NCBI GenBank assembly: GCA_020086605.1
Contig: JACBWW010000020.1
Coordinates: 12,770,898 to 12,834,897, forward strand
DNA length: 64,000 nucleotides
Reading direction: 5' to 3'
Source of the DNA: Lanius collurio
Lineage: Eukaryota > Chordata > Aves > Passeriformes > Laniidae
Positions 11,841-26,352 of this stretch are shown piece by piece. Within the stretch, counting starts at the first letter, position 1. Each line of letters opens with the position of its first letter. Both the position numbers and the translations under genes were made by a program. The notes beneath the pieces are model-generated. The model saw nothing but the letters and a program-made list of their open reading frames with translations, did no database searches and was not told where the DNA came from.

Positions 11841-14800
11841 CCTCAAGCTCTGCTTGCTGCCAGAAGAGAATAGAACAAGAATAGGACAGAAAGGTCTCTA
11901 ACACTAAATGCAAGAAGAGTGTGATTGTTTTGAAGTAGAGAAATACAAGGAGGTCACAAGGAATGGCAGCAGCAAGATTTAAAATTATAACAGATACATC
12001 TAAGAGGCTTCTAGACAAAGCATGCACAAGAAAAGGGCTTTTTTCAGTCTTCTATGAGTTAAATTCCATTTGCAAATTCTCTCTAGAAATTCCTTAGGAG
12101 TAGACTTTCCTCTGCAATTTCTAGTCCTGTCTATTTCAGGTTAGACAGAAGATATTGAGAAAGAGGTTCCTGATTCACTTACAGCCCAGCCTTTCTCAGG
12201 CTATTGACTCCCTCATATTCAAATCCAAAAACTTCTTTTGGGAAGTACAGATACATGAGTCTGAGGATGTTATTGTGTAAGGCAGAAAATTAGAATGGCT
12301 TCAAAAGTCAGAAACAAAATTTTGCATCATTGCCAAGGCTGTGTCGAGGACAGCCAAGGTGAGAACAATGAGGAAAGATGAGGATGAAAATAGTCATTTG
12401 GTTGTAACCGGGATTCATTTCTGTTTTCTCTCCTTATGTTGAAGTTCTGGAGGTTTTTCCCCCTCCCTTCCTCGTTCTCAATTACATTTAAATTACATAG
12501 TTAAGTGAATATTTTGAGCTATCCAAAGCCTTCTGGAGGCAATGGGAAGGAATTACACTGATTGCTAATATGTATTGAGTTAATCTATAGGTTAATATGA
12601 CATTTTTGGAAATGTAAGTGCATGAGATATTCCATATACTACTTCACACACTGCAGTTACTTTCCACTATACCTTGTTATTGCAGCATATGGCTGTCTCA
12701 GATGTTGTTGAAAGTTCACCGTTTACTCCCAAAAATCTCAGTAAGTAGACAGAAAACTTTATTTCAAAATTCAGGTGCGGGGAGGGGAAACAAAAACAAA
12801 ACCAAAAAACCTAACCCTTACCTTCTCAAATCCCTGAGATTCTGTAGTACAGAATGAGAGAAAAATGTATGTATTTGCTTGTTGTGAGAGGGAAGAAAAT
12901 CATAACATGCCTGCAATTACTGTCTAAGTGGAAAAAGAAGAAATTAATAGAGAAGAACTAATATTTTGAATGTGCAAAATTTTTCACAAGTTAAAAAAAG
13001 AAAATGAATACCCTACATGGTTCCTTTGGGGTCTTACAAAACAGTTTTTAAACCATCTTTCATCCATTTCTAACTAGAGCTGTGGTTCCAGCTTTCACAT
13101 AAGCAGTAATGCAACTGTTTTCTGAACTCCTGCATAACTTCTTTAAACTTTTCCTCCTTATTGCCTCTGAACACTCAACATTTCACTTTTTTTTTCAAAT
13201 GAGCGTCATTAAATACATGTGACTCATTAGCAATGATGGCTTAATTTGGGACAACATTGGTGGTTTACACTCCCAGCTTTCTGCCCTTGCTTCTTCTTGG
13301 TAGTTAGTTATTCCTTTTGCTTCAGGAGTAGCTCAGCAGCACATAAAACTCCTTCACAACTCAAGTTTGGAGGAAACCAGGATCCATTTCAATTTCCCCC
13401 AGGATACCTACCTCTAATTTATGGCAGCTCAGCAACTGCTCCTGAGCAGCCACAGCACCTCTGCAGTGGAGGCAAAAGCTGCTGAAAGAAGAGCATGGCA
13501 GTTTTCCTGGCTGAATTCAAGGGGGCAGGTGAGGTACATTAGCAAATGCCATGTGTTGCATTAAGGAAATTTGAGGAGTAATGAACTCAATGAAAACAAA
13601 ACAGAGCTTGGCAGCAATCTAAATATTTGGAGGGTGGGGGAAGGAGGAAGAGAAGGTGCTACAGGGCCACTAAGAGTTGGTTGATCATCATTCAGATCTG
13701 GAAAAAAATTCCAAAGGAGGAGTCCTCAGGGAGATACAAAATTAACCCTTGATAATATATTTATCATTTGTCACTGTTTTTAAGAAAGTCCAGGTAAAAC
13801 AAAAGGTATTACTGTTTTACCAGCCTTTGGCTCAAGGTATACTGGTTTTGAAATGGCTGGGGTCAGTACACAAAGAAAGCATCTGAGGATGTTTCACCAC
13901 AGCTTTCAACACACATTACTTGAAATTGATTCTCTCAAAGATCATGTCCACAAAAGTTCTCATTATCCTGTAGCAAAGTATAAAACAAAGCTATGGTCCT
14001 CTGGCTTTGTGACCTAAAAAATGAAGTGAAAGAAGACTGGTCTTCTGGACTTAAAGAATTAAATCCTGTCTTTACATGTAGGCCCCAAAGTATTATACAA
14101 ATGCAGAAGAAGGGAACATTCCTTGGAGATGTGGCTGATTTATTTTCCTAACCTGATGTATCATCAGCAGCCTAGATGTTACCCTTCGAAAGAATGCAAC
14201 CTTACAACATTTTACTTTGTATATCCATTTCCTATTTAAGAGCCTTTGTTTTCTTAAACTGATATTTGAACTATATTCAGCACTTATTTCCTGAGAAAAC
14301 TACTGTATATTGGTACAGGAAGCCTCACAGGTGACAGTTTAATTTAGAAAACAATAGCAGAATAACTTCTGCAAATACCACATTAAAAATTGATTCTCTA
14401 AAACAAAGCATGCACAGCTTTGCTTTTACTGCCAAAAAGGTATTTGCCTATCCTGTATTTCATTCTCGTTTTCCTGAGATAGTTTTCCTAGGAAGTTCTC
14501 GAGGTCAGCAAGTGAATGTGCATAGCCAGTCATGTGGAGTTGCTAAGAACACTTGGCAGTTGGCTTTAGGCTTCTGGTTCACCAGCACAAGTTTAAGTAG
14601 TCAGAGACAAGGAGGGGTGACAGTAGGTTCTGTTGTCAGATCTTCTGCTGGAGTAGCACTGTCTCTAAAACAGGGCTGATGTCTCCAGCGAACCGCTCAG
14701 GCCCAAACAACAGCTTTAAGCACCACAAAGGCTAATTTAACATTTTACACACAGTCAGTATGGGACGGCAGGTAAGGGCATTTGTAATTGTGTGTTATAT

Positions 14801-16919
14801 TAATATAGGGCTGGGTTTCTTTAAGGAGTTATAAAATTCTGGCTCAAGAAGAAAAAGGCACTACTAGAGACTGCATCTTTTAGTGCTGAATCATCTCAGA
14901 CAGAGAGTCTGAAGAAAAGATTGCTGTTGAGTGCTTGTATATATTGTAAGTTAGACCTGGTCTTCTTGTAAGTATAGAGCAGACACTAGATACCACAAAA
15001 AGTGAGTCAATGCTGCATGCCCTATAATCTGTTTTTTAATCCACTGCTGATAAATCCTGCAGAAAACTGCTAAAGCAAATACTAGCAAATTAGCCCATGT
15101 AAGAGAGAGGAAGAAAGAAACAGACTAGAAAGAAACAGTGTAGAAGCACAGCATGTTATTGCCATGAGGATTGTAACATCTTGCTCTCACCACCAGTTTC
15201 TAACTCCCAGCCACGTGTATATATAAGGTATGGGAGTTTTGGTCTGGTAATTTTTATATTCCTCGTAATCTCTGTTCCTTTGTGATTTTCACTTTGTTTT
15301 TGATATCATACCAATTACATCTTGTTCTTCAAAGTATCAGAAACTGGCGATAAAAATCATTTGGGAGTGAGCATTGGCAAACTCACCTGGCAGAGAAATT
15401 GGCTTTTAATCTTGCAGTGAAGGGGAGGAGAGAGCTGGTTGAGTACTCTGCAGTAGGTGAAGCTCTGCTGAGCCATAGGACAGCTGGAAAACTCCATGGC
15501 AGCAGAGATGTGAGATATGCCAGCTTCTGTCTGGATCTCCACAGTGTGTGCTTAGTAGGACAAGGTCCACTATAAAGCTGGGCTCTCACTCTCAAGTTCT
15601 TCCTCTCATGAGCAGCTCCACTGTTTTTAAGTTAATTATTTGCTGCTACTTCCACGAAGCCCTAGTTCTACATTTAACAGAGGCACATTCCCTGAAATTT
15701 TCTTCTGGTTTCCAGCGTATTTTAAGGGATAAAGCTTAGGAGACAAGAAGAAAATGCCTACACAGTCAGCTTTCCACTATTCATGTCACAGAGATGTATA
15801 ATCACGAATTACTTTAAATGGGAAGGTTAATGGAGAAGGACTAAAGTATTTTAATGGAAATTGATTGTTAGCTCAGACATAACAGTGTGCAAATGCATAA
15901 GCTGACAGGTTCAAAGGCAGCCAAACCCACTGCAGATCTCTCCAGCCCAGAAGCAGGGGGCTGAGGAACTCTTACATTGGCTGGTCCCAAGTGGTGCAGC
16001 CAGCCCTCAAAAGCTGCTCCTGTATAACACCACTTCTGTGGCAACAAAGAGCAGACATGAGTTTACTGGGGTTTGTTAGCTTGGGCTCAGTCAAGACCTT
16101 CCTGGACCAGTTGCAGCCCTACACCAGCCAGCTGGGGCACTCCTGAAACCACAATTCACTTACTAAATGACCAGGTAATCCATTCAGAGGTGCTGGAGCC
16201 GACTGATCACATTTACAGAATATTCAATGAGGAATCTCTACATGGATCACAGACAGACACGGTCCAGCATATCTTTTGTATCTTTACTTTATAGGAGAAA
16301 CTCCTTTTCCGCATTGCAGCCTGTGTGTTCCTTCTGTAATCTTTATAGAGGGAACTACACACACAGCTGGTGTACAACTGCTATCTACAAAGGACTCGTA
16401 TCTCAGTGCAAACAAAGCACAAAGAAATGGTTTAGCTATATAAAGTGACAACATAACAAACAGATTCTCTTTTTCTGCACATTCACTCCTGAGTATCTGC
16501 TTATATTTGGAAATATTTATAGTGTTGAGAATGATTTTAATTGTTCCACAGCATCTGCTTCTTTCAATAAAACATAATAGCTGGCCACACTCCATATGAT
16601 TCTTTACTCAAGTAATGTTGCAAATTTAAACAGGAATTGGGGAAACTGCAAGGGAACAAAGAGCATAAATAAAAATTCAGTGGCATATGAGAGAAAATTC
16701 AATGGCATATGATATAATTAGGCCCAAGCATTGCCAAATCCAACACATACTTAGAGGGCTGTTCCCCTAGACCAACAGCAGGATCTTGTACAAGCTAGCA
16801 AACCACAGTGTGCAGGGAAGATGAGGCACCTCAGAATGGCAATGCTGAGCAGGGAGTTACGTCAGTGAAAAACCCTGGCAAGGAGGCACCTAATTCCTGC
16901 CATTAGCTACTTAAGGTAG
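11841..16919. other. Unique AT-rich sequence, no gene seen
   Basis: No domain-bearing frame or RNA gene is seen. The only local structure is a 22-bp tandem duplication at 16,672-16,715. Confidence 0.5.
16672..16715. repeat. 22-bp tandem duplication
   Basis: Two adjacent copies, aaaattcagtggcatatgag(ag) and aaaattcaatggcatatgat(at), which differ at three positions. A minor local slippage product. Confidence 0.7.
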
Positions 16920-17214
16920 GGCAGTGCCAGACTTTCCTCAGAGGTGCACAGTGGAAGGACAATGACAATCAACACAAGTTGCAGCAAAGGAAATTCTGTC
17001 TAGATATGAGGACAAAAATGTCCACAATGAGACTAATCCAACATAGGAAAAGGTCTCCCAATGAGGTTGTGGAGTCTCAATTCTTGCAGATATTCAAAGC
17101 TCAGCTTCACGTGGCCCTGAGAAACTTGCTGTACTTGAAAATAGTTTGAGGAAGAGGTTGGATTGGATGACACCCAGCAGTCTCTTCTGACCTACATTAT
17201 CCTGTGTTTCTGTG
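16920..17214 (+). repeat. CR1 LINE tail, plus strand
   Basis: It matches the CR1 3' end in sense orientation. It begins around 'gccagactttcctcagaggtgcacagtgg', continues with 'aggaaattctgtctagatatgaggac', 'aatgaggttgtggagtctcaattcttgcagatattcaaa' and 'gaggttggattggatgacacccagcagtctcttctgacctac', and ends at 'cctgtgtttctgtg'. The copy is old and 5'-truncated. Confidence 0.87.
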
Positions 17215-20200
17215 GACCCCCGTCCAGAGCCTGGGATGCTCATGGGGAAATGCAGTTAGAAATATATGTTTATTTGGAACCATCTCCAAGAAGTCGCTCC
17301 CAAAGAAAAGTCCTGTAGCCATCTCCTTGAAAAGGAAAAAGCCAGAATAGCAGTTTAATATTCATGACAGTAGTGATGCCAGTACCAAGTACTATATGAT
17401 ATTCTGCTGCCTAAAGCACTTGCCCAAGAAATGGCTACCCTTAGTGACCTGAGTGGGTCCAAACATGTACAGGGTAGCCATTGAGAAATAAGGATTCTGA
17501 AGAAGGGCTCAGGGACATGAAGGAGCCTAGGCCTATGGTGAAAGGTTAATGTCTCCTTCCAATAAATAATGTCTCTGATCTTCACATTTGGTTGTGGAAT
17601 GTCTTTTGCATGGGCTCAGCTCGAGAAACAGCCAGGGAGATGAGAATATGCCAGGCTTTATTTCCTTCCCAGCTCTGCTTTAGCCCCTGGGCTGCAGTCA
17701 CACTGCCCCTGGTTGCTCCCTTCCTGGCCCTTTGACTCATGTATAATTTATTCTGACAAGATCCAGCTTCTACAACAATCTCCAAGCTTCTTCCCCTCCC
17801 ACAGTTGTGTTGCTTATTAGGCTGCTCTCTTGGGAAATGCACACTTGAGCTTCTCCAGACTGAGTAAGATTTAATACTGAGGTTCCCCTGGGCAGGCACC
17901 CTTAACCACCGTGTGCCATCCCCATTACCTCCTCTATCATAACCAGGGCCTATTTTCAAAGAGTTTGGTCCTTGCTGAGTTCTTCAGGCAGCCAAAGGCC
18001 ATCCGTGGGCGTTAGGTGTGCTCTGGGAACAGGGAATGGGATGGGCCCCGAGGGAGTGGGGCTGAGAGCTGCCAGTTTCCTGTATCCCGCCCTTCCCAGC
18101 ACCCAGACATAGAGCCATGTGGGCTGTGGTGCTTCTGGCCAAGCAGTGAAGCAGAGCTGGAGATGCCCAGGCCATGTCAGGACCTCCCTGTGAGCGCAGG
18201 CAGCCCCAGCCTTTGGGAGCAGATGCACAAAGTCTCCTTGGATTTCTGCTTTAGAGACAGGTGGCTGCCCACCATGGCCTGACACAGTCCGTTTACACAC
18301 CTTCAGCTTCTTTGGACCTCGATGCTCACATCCAGTGCTCTGCTTGAATCACGTTCTGGGCATCATGCCACGATCTCAAATGCTCTGTAATCCATTTCTT
18401 CTCTCTCCTGCTAAACCCTGTTGCCTACTATCCTTTCTGTCCTGCCATGGTGCCCTCTGCCCGGGCTGTCCATACACTTTTTTCAGTGGCCACTTTCTCT
18501 CCAGTACAGCTCCTCAGAAGACTGACCTGCCTGGGAATGGCAGGACACACTCTGGTTGTGTGGCCAGAGGTGGTCCTGGCACTCCAATTGTTAAAGTAGC
18601 CCACAAGACCCACAGACTGCTTCAGAGGGACCCCCAGGGACTGATCCCTGAAACTAATAGAAATAACTTCAGGTCTAGACTGAGAAAAAAAATCCAGCCC
18701 CTACCAGCTTCTGAGCCCTTACTTTCTCTACAGCTCAGCCTTTGTCTTCTGCCATACCATGTGCTATCATTTATTTTTTATTATTTTCCACTTATTCCAA
18801 TAGAGCATTACTATAATCCCATGGCAAAAGTAGCATGGACCAAATGTGCCAACTAAGTTCTTTGTGACCACGTTTAAGTATTAAAATGGTTTTTAGTTTG
18901 TTTCTTCAGAGATTAAAATAATGTCTTTCAAACTACTATTCCGTCAGAAATATGCTAGGACATATATTTGCAGACTAAACCTCTTGCTTTTGCACTTTGG
19001 AAGGCACATGTAGCATTGGTCTTACAGCATCCCCATCCAAGTTTCTTTTGTGGAACTCACAAATCCTTCCATCCTTAACACTTGCATTACAGCAAAGCAA
19101 GGAATGAGTCAGAATCTAAATCTAGGAAATTACCTAATTCCCTTGCCACAGAACATGATGTGTGCCTACTTCTTCAATTACTTTGTCTGCTACTCTTCTT
19201 GACAAAACTGATATTGCTTTGGAAACATTTTGACTTAAAAAAAAAATCAGAAAACAAATTCATTTAAATGAAAATCACACCCAGACTCCTACTTCACAGT
19301 TTCTCATTTTGGGGTCTCATTTAAAAAAGCATCCTTAATTCCCATGTGCTTTTCCTGTTCTTTCTCAGTGATGAGCTCTTAATGGTACAAAGTGTACCTT
19401 GAGTAGTACTCTTTTACTGATGAAGGCCAGGAGATGACAGTCTTCTGTACTCTATCCTATGAGACTCCAACTTGAAATTACAAGAACAGAGTAAAAACTC
19501 AATTTTCCTCTTTTGAAATGGCACAGTATCCATTAATGGGAAGTAGCACAATTCAGAGAAACTTCAGGATGAAACAGAAGGGCTGGAACACTCCAGATGA
19601 TGGCAGGAACCTATCATACAGGTACTGGAGGGGGTGACACAGGGACATCCAGATAGGGTTACCCAGAGACAACAGCAGTAACAATGCTGGCACACAGCCA
19701 GAGATAACAAACCTACTTATCCCATTACAGAGCAAGTTATGTTTTTCTCTCCAGGGCTCAGCGATCTGGCTGGATTTACCACCTTGGGCTTAATGCTGGT
19801 GATGCCAGACATGAGTGTACCCACTCTGCAGTCCTGGTACTGGGAAAGCAACAGGCACCCAAGGGGGCTCTGCAGGTAACCAGCCAAAGTCCAGCATGGC
19901 TCCTTAAGGTAAAGGCTTTACTATAAGCAGGGTTAAAAACAAGAGGGTGGGAAAGACTGGGACAGTGGGGAAAATAGGAAGGAGGGAGGAACAGAATCAC
20001 CTCATTTAATGCTGGTAAGCTCACTTTAGGTGTGCTGCTTAATTTTGCCATCAGACTCTGCAACACAACTGCTGAGACCCCTCTGCCAGAGTGGAGCTGG
20101 CTCTGCAAACAGTGGATCTGTGCCTATGTGACATTCCTCCTAAACCTGTAAGTGCTGCTAATCCCCAGCTGGCTCTGCTGTCCAGTAGAATAAAGCCCCA

Positions 20201-23200
20201 AAATACCAGCAGGTACTGAATGTCAACAGGCCTGGCAATTTATGCTGCACAGATAGTGGGATAACCATCTAGCAGAGAAGCATCAGGATCAACTACAAAT
20301 GGGATACTTTTAAAAGCCTCAAAAAACCCAAGTCTCAAGGGCTTTCATATTAACCTGGGAAGCTACATTATGTTTTCTGTGTGTTTATGACTGGCACTAT
20401 TTTCCACTCATTGGACTTCCTATGTCTGTCACACACAGAGACACATTGGTTTAACTTGCGTGTTGGTACTCACACCTGGCCTTGATTATTAGTAGATCAA
20501 TGGCAGAGCTCCCTCTAGGCTTTATAAGAGATCTGACCCCCTCTTTCCCTTGGGAACAAACAGTGTGGTGTCCCCATCCCTCCAGTGCCAGGCCTTGGAG
20601 CTTAGCCTCGAGAAGTGTCTTTGAAGCTCCAGATGTATGCTCAACCCATCCCATAGGCATAATCTGAGAAAACCCTTGTGTAAACTTGGTCTCAGCCTTA
20701 ACTGTGCTATGTGGTAAAGCATTTTCCTGCCTCAAAACAATTTCACTCAGGTATCTGAAATTACAATGCCCTTCTCAAAGTACAATTGTCCTGTCCATCT
20801 TCTCACATAAATCCTTAAACTGCACACAAAGCAGGAGAGTGGCCAAGCCAGGACAGAATCCCATAGCAGAGACACCACTACAATCTACCTCGTGCACTGC
20901 TAAAACACTCATAACTTCTTAAAACAAACGTCAAATGGCAGACTAAGATGGAAGAATACATTGAATATATTGTTTTTACTCTACATGCTTAGCAAATTCC
21001 ATTGGAAGAGTATACACCATGAATTAGTTATATATTACTACCATAGCTCTGGTCTGCCTACCACCAGTTGTCAAAATACACTAATATACTTCCTTTAATT
21101 CTGAAACATTCTCCATTGAAGAAAATGGAAATTTTCCCATTGCTTTGACTCTGTAAAATGCCTTCTGAATGAAAACCATATAACTGTTACAGCTATTTAA
21201 TAAGTAACAATCATATACAATTATATGTTTATGTATTGTATGTTTTGTATGTTTATAGCTATTCAGTAATAACTAGATACTTATGTAATGTAGTTAACTA
21301 CAAAGATAAACAACAGTTATAGCTCACTTTAGCATGAAAAGGAGCGTTAAAATTTTACTGCATTGATTTAACTTTTGCTAGTGGATTTGCTGGAATGATT
21401 TACATGCACTGCCTGTCTCTTCTCTTAGCTGTGCTCAGAAATTAAGTGCAGGCTGAGTAACACAGGGATTAACACATGGGATTTAACCAATCTGAGTGTT
21501 ATGCCCTGTCTTGAACAGGAGGCAAGGAGCCAAAGGTGTGTTGCTAATCCAGACTGTTTCAGTGCTGAGGTCCATTTCTTCATGCTATGCAAGCACTGAA
21601 GTGATCTTCAGAGCACAAGCAATTCAGCCTCTCCACTGGAGCAGAATCCAGAATCCATGTGTGACAGATACTGGTCTAATCAATTCTTACAAACCCCCAG
21701 TGAAGGCGATCAGCAACACAGCCTGCCTAGTGCTTAACCACTAGATAATATTTTTTTCATATATAATTTATATCTTCTTCTCTGCAAATTAGACTCTTGT
21801 TTAATACAAATCCCTGTGGGCATGTTAAACATTTAGTTACTCACTGATCTCTTTAAAACAACCTTTAAGCAGTACCAATGTTTTTCCTCTTCACAACATC
21901 TTATGCTGATTTACACTAACTGAGCAGCTGGCCTACAGTTTTAAAAGACCTGTTTTGCCAGCATCAGGCACTTCAGGGGACTGATGACAGCAAATCAAGA
22001 TTTATGGGTTTTTGTTCTAGTGTTTTGTGATTTTAATGTGCTTATTTTGATAGAGACAGTAAGTAATTTTGAGCCTACTGCTCTGATGGTGGCCTGTACA
22101 AACTAAGGATGAATTGATTGTCTCCTCCAAGGATAGACAGCAAGATGGGTTTTGCACTCTCAGAAAATATACCAGGTCATTTTTCTATTATGTTCTCAGT
22201 TTTGCTCCCTCTAACAGAGTTAAATTCACCTTAAAAACAAGGGAGGGAGAAAGAGAATTAGAACTTTGTTTTCTCCTAAATAACTTTCAGCAGAAGGTGG
22301 TTGAAGTTTTTAGCATCATACAACAGGATTTTTAAGACAAGATGTCAAGTGAGATATTTTGCTTTCAAGAATGGTCTACTCTCTTTCTTAGAGAGGCTTG
22401 GTGCATTTATTTTATGTAATTGGTTAATCTGTATGAAATTCCTGCAACCATTCTTGGTTTGGCATGGAAAGGGACTGCTCTAGTCCATGAGACAATGAAA
22501 AAAATGCCAAACCCACTAGTATCAGCTTGGAAATCAACACTCCTAGGAATTCTGTTCACAGAGAAAACATCAGCTAGTTATAGTGTCTTCACAAAGGCTT
22601 AGAGATTTATCTTGAACTCATTACCTGAAATGACTCAAGACTGGATGGCCTAGATAATTGAGTGAAAGTTGTGTGAACCAGATTAGGATCCACCCCACGT
22701 CCTGACTCTTGCCATAATTTGGCCTATATGGGATATAATAATATTTCTGGACCTCACAGGGAAGAGGAAGATGAGAAAAACTACAGGAGAGTGGAAATGC
22801 AAAAAGAACCTGAAAATAGCAGAAAATAGCATCAGAATAAGATCCTTTTGATATACTAAGAATTTCAAAGGACAAAAGAAAATGGGCTGTTCCCTTCTGG
22901 CCTGGCATGGCTTGTCCTGAAAAGAGTAAGCCTCGCTGCCTTTCTAGGCACTGCTATATGGAACTGATTTTGAGGCAAGCACAAGGAGTAATTTGTAAGA
23001 AAACAGTTTTCTAAGTTTTAACAGAGAACTTGCCACTGGTTGCTGTGTGGGTGATGACAGCATGAAGCTGACTGACAAAGAAGCTGACAAGAGAAGAGTG
23101 CAAAGACGAGAAGTCTAAGAAGCTGGTCCCTGAGTTGGTGCTAACCTAAGAGAGTTAAATGGAGCAGATTTTTCTTGGACTGCCTGGGCAGATCATTTGC

Positions 23201-26200
23201 CTAGGAATCAAAGAGTGAGAAGAATAATCCAATAAAATAGGTTTATTTTCTAGGTATTGTAATGAAAAAGGCAGGAATGTTTTGCTTAGGGATAAACCAA
23301 AATAATATGTGGAAGACAAATCTGAAAGTAGACAACCAGTACTTGATTTTTCTTTGAATCAGATGTGCCAGCCTGAGACTGGAAATAGTCTCTAAAATCA
23401 GGGTGAACTTCTATGAACATTCAATTCTTCTTGCAGATACACTGTTCTTCAAACTATGTTCAGGGTTACAGCCAGCACTCAGGGTGTCAGTGCAACACAG
23501 AAGCTCGAAGACAACAGCTGAAGACATAGATCAAGTGCTAAGAAAGCTTTGTGGGAATTTGTGGCCTGAGAGTAATGGAAGAACCAAACAGTAAAGCAAA
23601 CAATAAAACTTGTACTGGAGGAGATTTAAGAGGAAGGGAAATGCACTTGATGAGTATCAGGTTGATAATGAGGGATTTTGTTGAAACTGGAATTGAGCTG
23701 GAATTGAAGGCCATACCAGGATGAAGGAGGGGCAGAGGGAAGCCTAATTAGTGAGATGAGGTCTCTGGATGAAAAGTCACCGAGAGGAAGAGGGGGAGGA
23801 GAGCCAGAAGGTAAGGCAGGGGATTGCTAAGGCTGGGCAATATCAGCTGTGATGCACGTACAGTAGGAAGAAAAGTCAGAGGGAAGGTATGAAACAAAAC
23901 GACAAAAGGGAGGGGAAGGGCACAGCTATTGAGTGAGGAACCATCAGTTTTTAGCTTTTTTTTTTTCTATACAGTTCAGCTTCCCTCCTGTGTAGAAGAA
24001 TTTATCCTGAAATTTATCCTCAGTGTTTCATGTCACTGTGGCTCAATTTGTGATATTTTTTCACAAACAACAACTTTGGTAAATGCTCCCTAACGCGGTT
24101 CTGTCCTGTGATTACTGAAGTCCTTCACAACATGGACTGGTAAAAGCCAGCTAACTGCTGTGCAAGCAGGGTGGAGTCAGCAAGCAATGTTGTTATTGAG
24201 TGGCAACTCACAATGTGGAGCTCTTGAAAATTACTCATGTTTTAGTAGTGTAACTATGTTACTTTTCCTGATACTAAATGCCCACTGACATGCCAAATTT
24301 ATTGCAGATGATAAACAAGTTTGTGGCCAATTTCTGAACTGGCACAGAAAAGAATTTAAAAATGAAAGTGTATAAACTTTGTCATTATAACTGTGTAAAT
24401 TACATTCCTGATCCCATCAGATGCCTCCCCTCCTGGTTACAGGCTCCCAGCTTCCAGGTCTTCTGTCACAGAGCCCCATGACTCTCCCAGTCTCCACTTC
24501 CGTGTGTTTACATGTAACTATCTCACAGTCCTGACTAAACTTCAGTTCTTCTGCCTCCACCAGCATAGCGGTGTCCATCAGCAAACAGCCTGGCTAAAGC
24601 AGAGTCTAATCTAAAAAAAAGGCAAGGCAGTGAAAAAGGCCCCACTACAAAAGAGTTATCTATATAAGTTTGTCTGTCCCTCTAAGGCTGACTGTGATGG
24701 CTGCTTCTCTGGATTCCAGAACCTCTCCCCACATTGTCCCGTGCCCAGTGGCAGCTCCTGACTGCCACTGTTCCCTCTCGGGAACAACGTCTTAACTGTC
24801 TGCTGATCTCTCGATTTGCAACTATCAAAACCAGCAAAGAAAAGCCTGGAGCTTTTCACTGAGCAGAACATAGGATGTTCAAATAGAGCGTCTTTTCAAT
24901 GCCTGCTGAGATAGTGTCGTCTGCAAAGTCACTGTACAGACTGACAAGTTTTGGTCTTCCAATACTCTCATTTAATTACACCAATGCTGGCTAGTCAGGA
25001 AGCATTCTCCCTTCTAGAAGTCAAACAGATTAGCTTCATTTTCAAGGGTACATTTAAATTGCAGAAAACAAGATGCAGAGATCCCCAAGCTAGCCCTGAG
25101 CTGATTTGGTAAGTCCACATAGCACAGCCAAGTACTGTGCAGATATGCCAAGTGGGACTGCAAGGCAGAATAATCGTGTTCAGCCGGCACAGCACTCAGG
25201 GCTACATCACGTCTGGTTCAGTGCTGGCCTGCAGGGAGCCTTTGCACTGTTTCCCAGCTCTTCAAGCTGTGGGAGTAAATTGTACTGCACCAGCATAGAC
25301 ACCTTTGTGCACACCCTAAATTGCTGATCAGAGTCTTAGATTATTAAATGGCAACTCCACTCCATCCCAACCTCTCTCTTGTAATCACTAAGAAGTCATC
25401 ATGCAGTATGATCTGTTTGACCTCTATTTGGTTACACTTCTCATGTGAGACACTGCCAATCTCTTAACCTCTACTTCTGTGCATTAATTTTTCTAAGCCT
25501 AAAGAGCCAGTCTTGCAACACTAACCCACCAATATCTGCATTTAACCTGACCTCTTCCCTCCTTCCTTCCAACATATCTCAAAACCTTTTTAAGAAACAG
25601 TTACCAAAAAAGAAATATTTTATTCAGATAAAATTAAAAGCTGGTACTAGACATGAATGAGTAACAGCTTTGGCAGAAACCTAGATTAGTAGCCCTAAAT
25701 TCAAGAAACCATTCCTTCTAGCAGGTCCTAGCAGAGCAAGGAACAGGAAACATGAGAAAAATTGCCATCTTGCAAAGTTTTTGCAGTACTGACTGAGTTC
25801 TTGAAAAGAAGCCAGCAATCCATCCTATCCACTTGTAAATGTTCTGCAGCCACTCTCTTAATAACTCAAGGATGATGGATGAGTGTAAGGTTGGGCAGCT
25901 TTGTTTGATAGCCTAGGGGAGAGAGAGGGAGGGAGAGAAACAAGTATCAGCAAATAGATTGTGCAACAGACAAATAAAAAGAATTACACAATACACTATA
26001 TTTTAAATAAGTCTTCTGGAATGTTGTCATTTTCAGCAATTGTTGTTGCTTAGAATAATTCATCAGCTAATGCTACCAATAATTTAATTTCAAGAGAGAC
26101 AAATAGGTCCGAAGCGTTGCCCCCAATAGTGCTTAAAAGTTTGTGTCAACAATACAGAACACTATTTACAACATGTTACATTTTCTAAAAAGAGATAGTC

Positions 26201-26316
26201 CCTTTATTTCAGCCTCCTATTCCCTTTGGAGCTTTAGCAGCAATTCAGGAAAATGGGCTCAAACATGAGGTGGAGGGGAGTCTTGAGGTCTTCCCATACC
26301 TTAGAGACAGTCTGGA
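17215..26316. other. Unique sequence, no gene seen
   Basis: Mostly AT-rich, with a moderately GC-rich part around 17,600-18,650. That part has longer open frames on both strands, the longest about 173 codons on the plus strand at 18,335-18,856. None shows a domain, a signal peptide of quality or a credible start context, and I treat them as chance. AT-rich runs occur near 20,990-21,330. Confidence 0.45.
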
Positions 26317-26352
26317 GTCACTTTTGTTAATTGTTTCATTCTGTGATTTTTC
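26317..26352. repeat. 36-bp dispersed repeat, copy 1
   Basis: gtcacttttgttaattgttt followed by cattctgtga and a T-run. It recurs with few changes at 27,687-27,722 in the same orientation. I cannot assign it to a known family. Confidence 0.65.

Noticed and set aside
18335..18856. 173-codon plus-strand frame
   Set aside because: No domain, no good start context, other phases are open over the same DNA, and it is rich in Leu/Pro/Cys as expected from composition.
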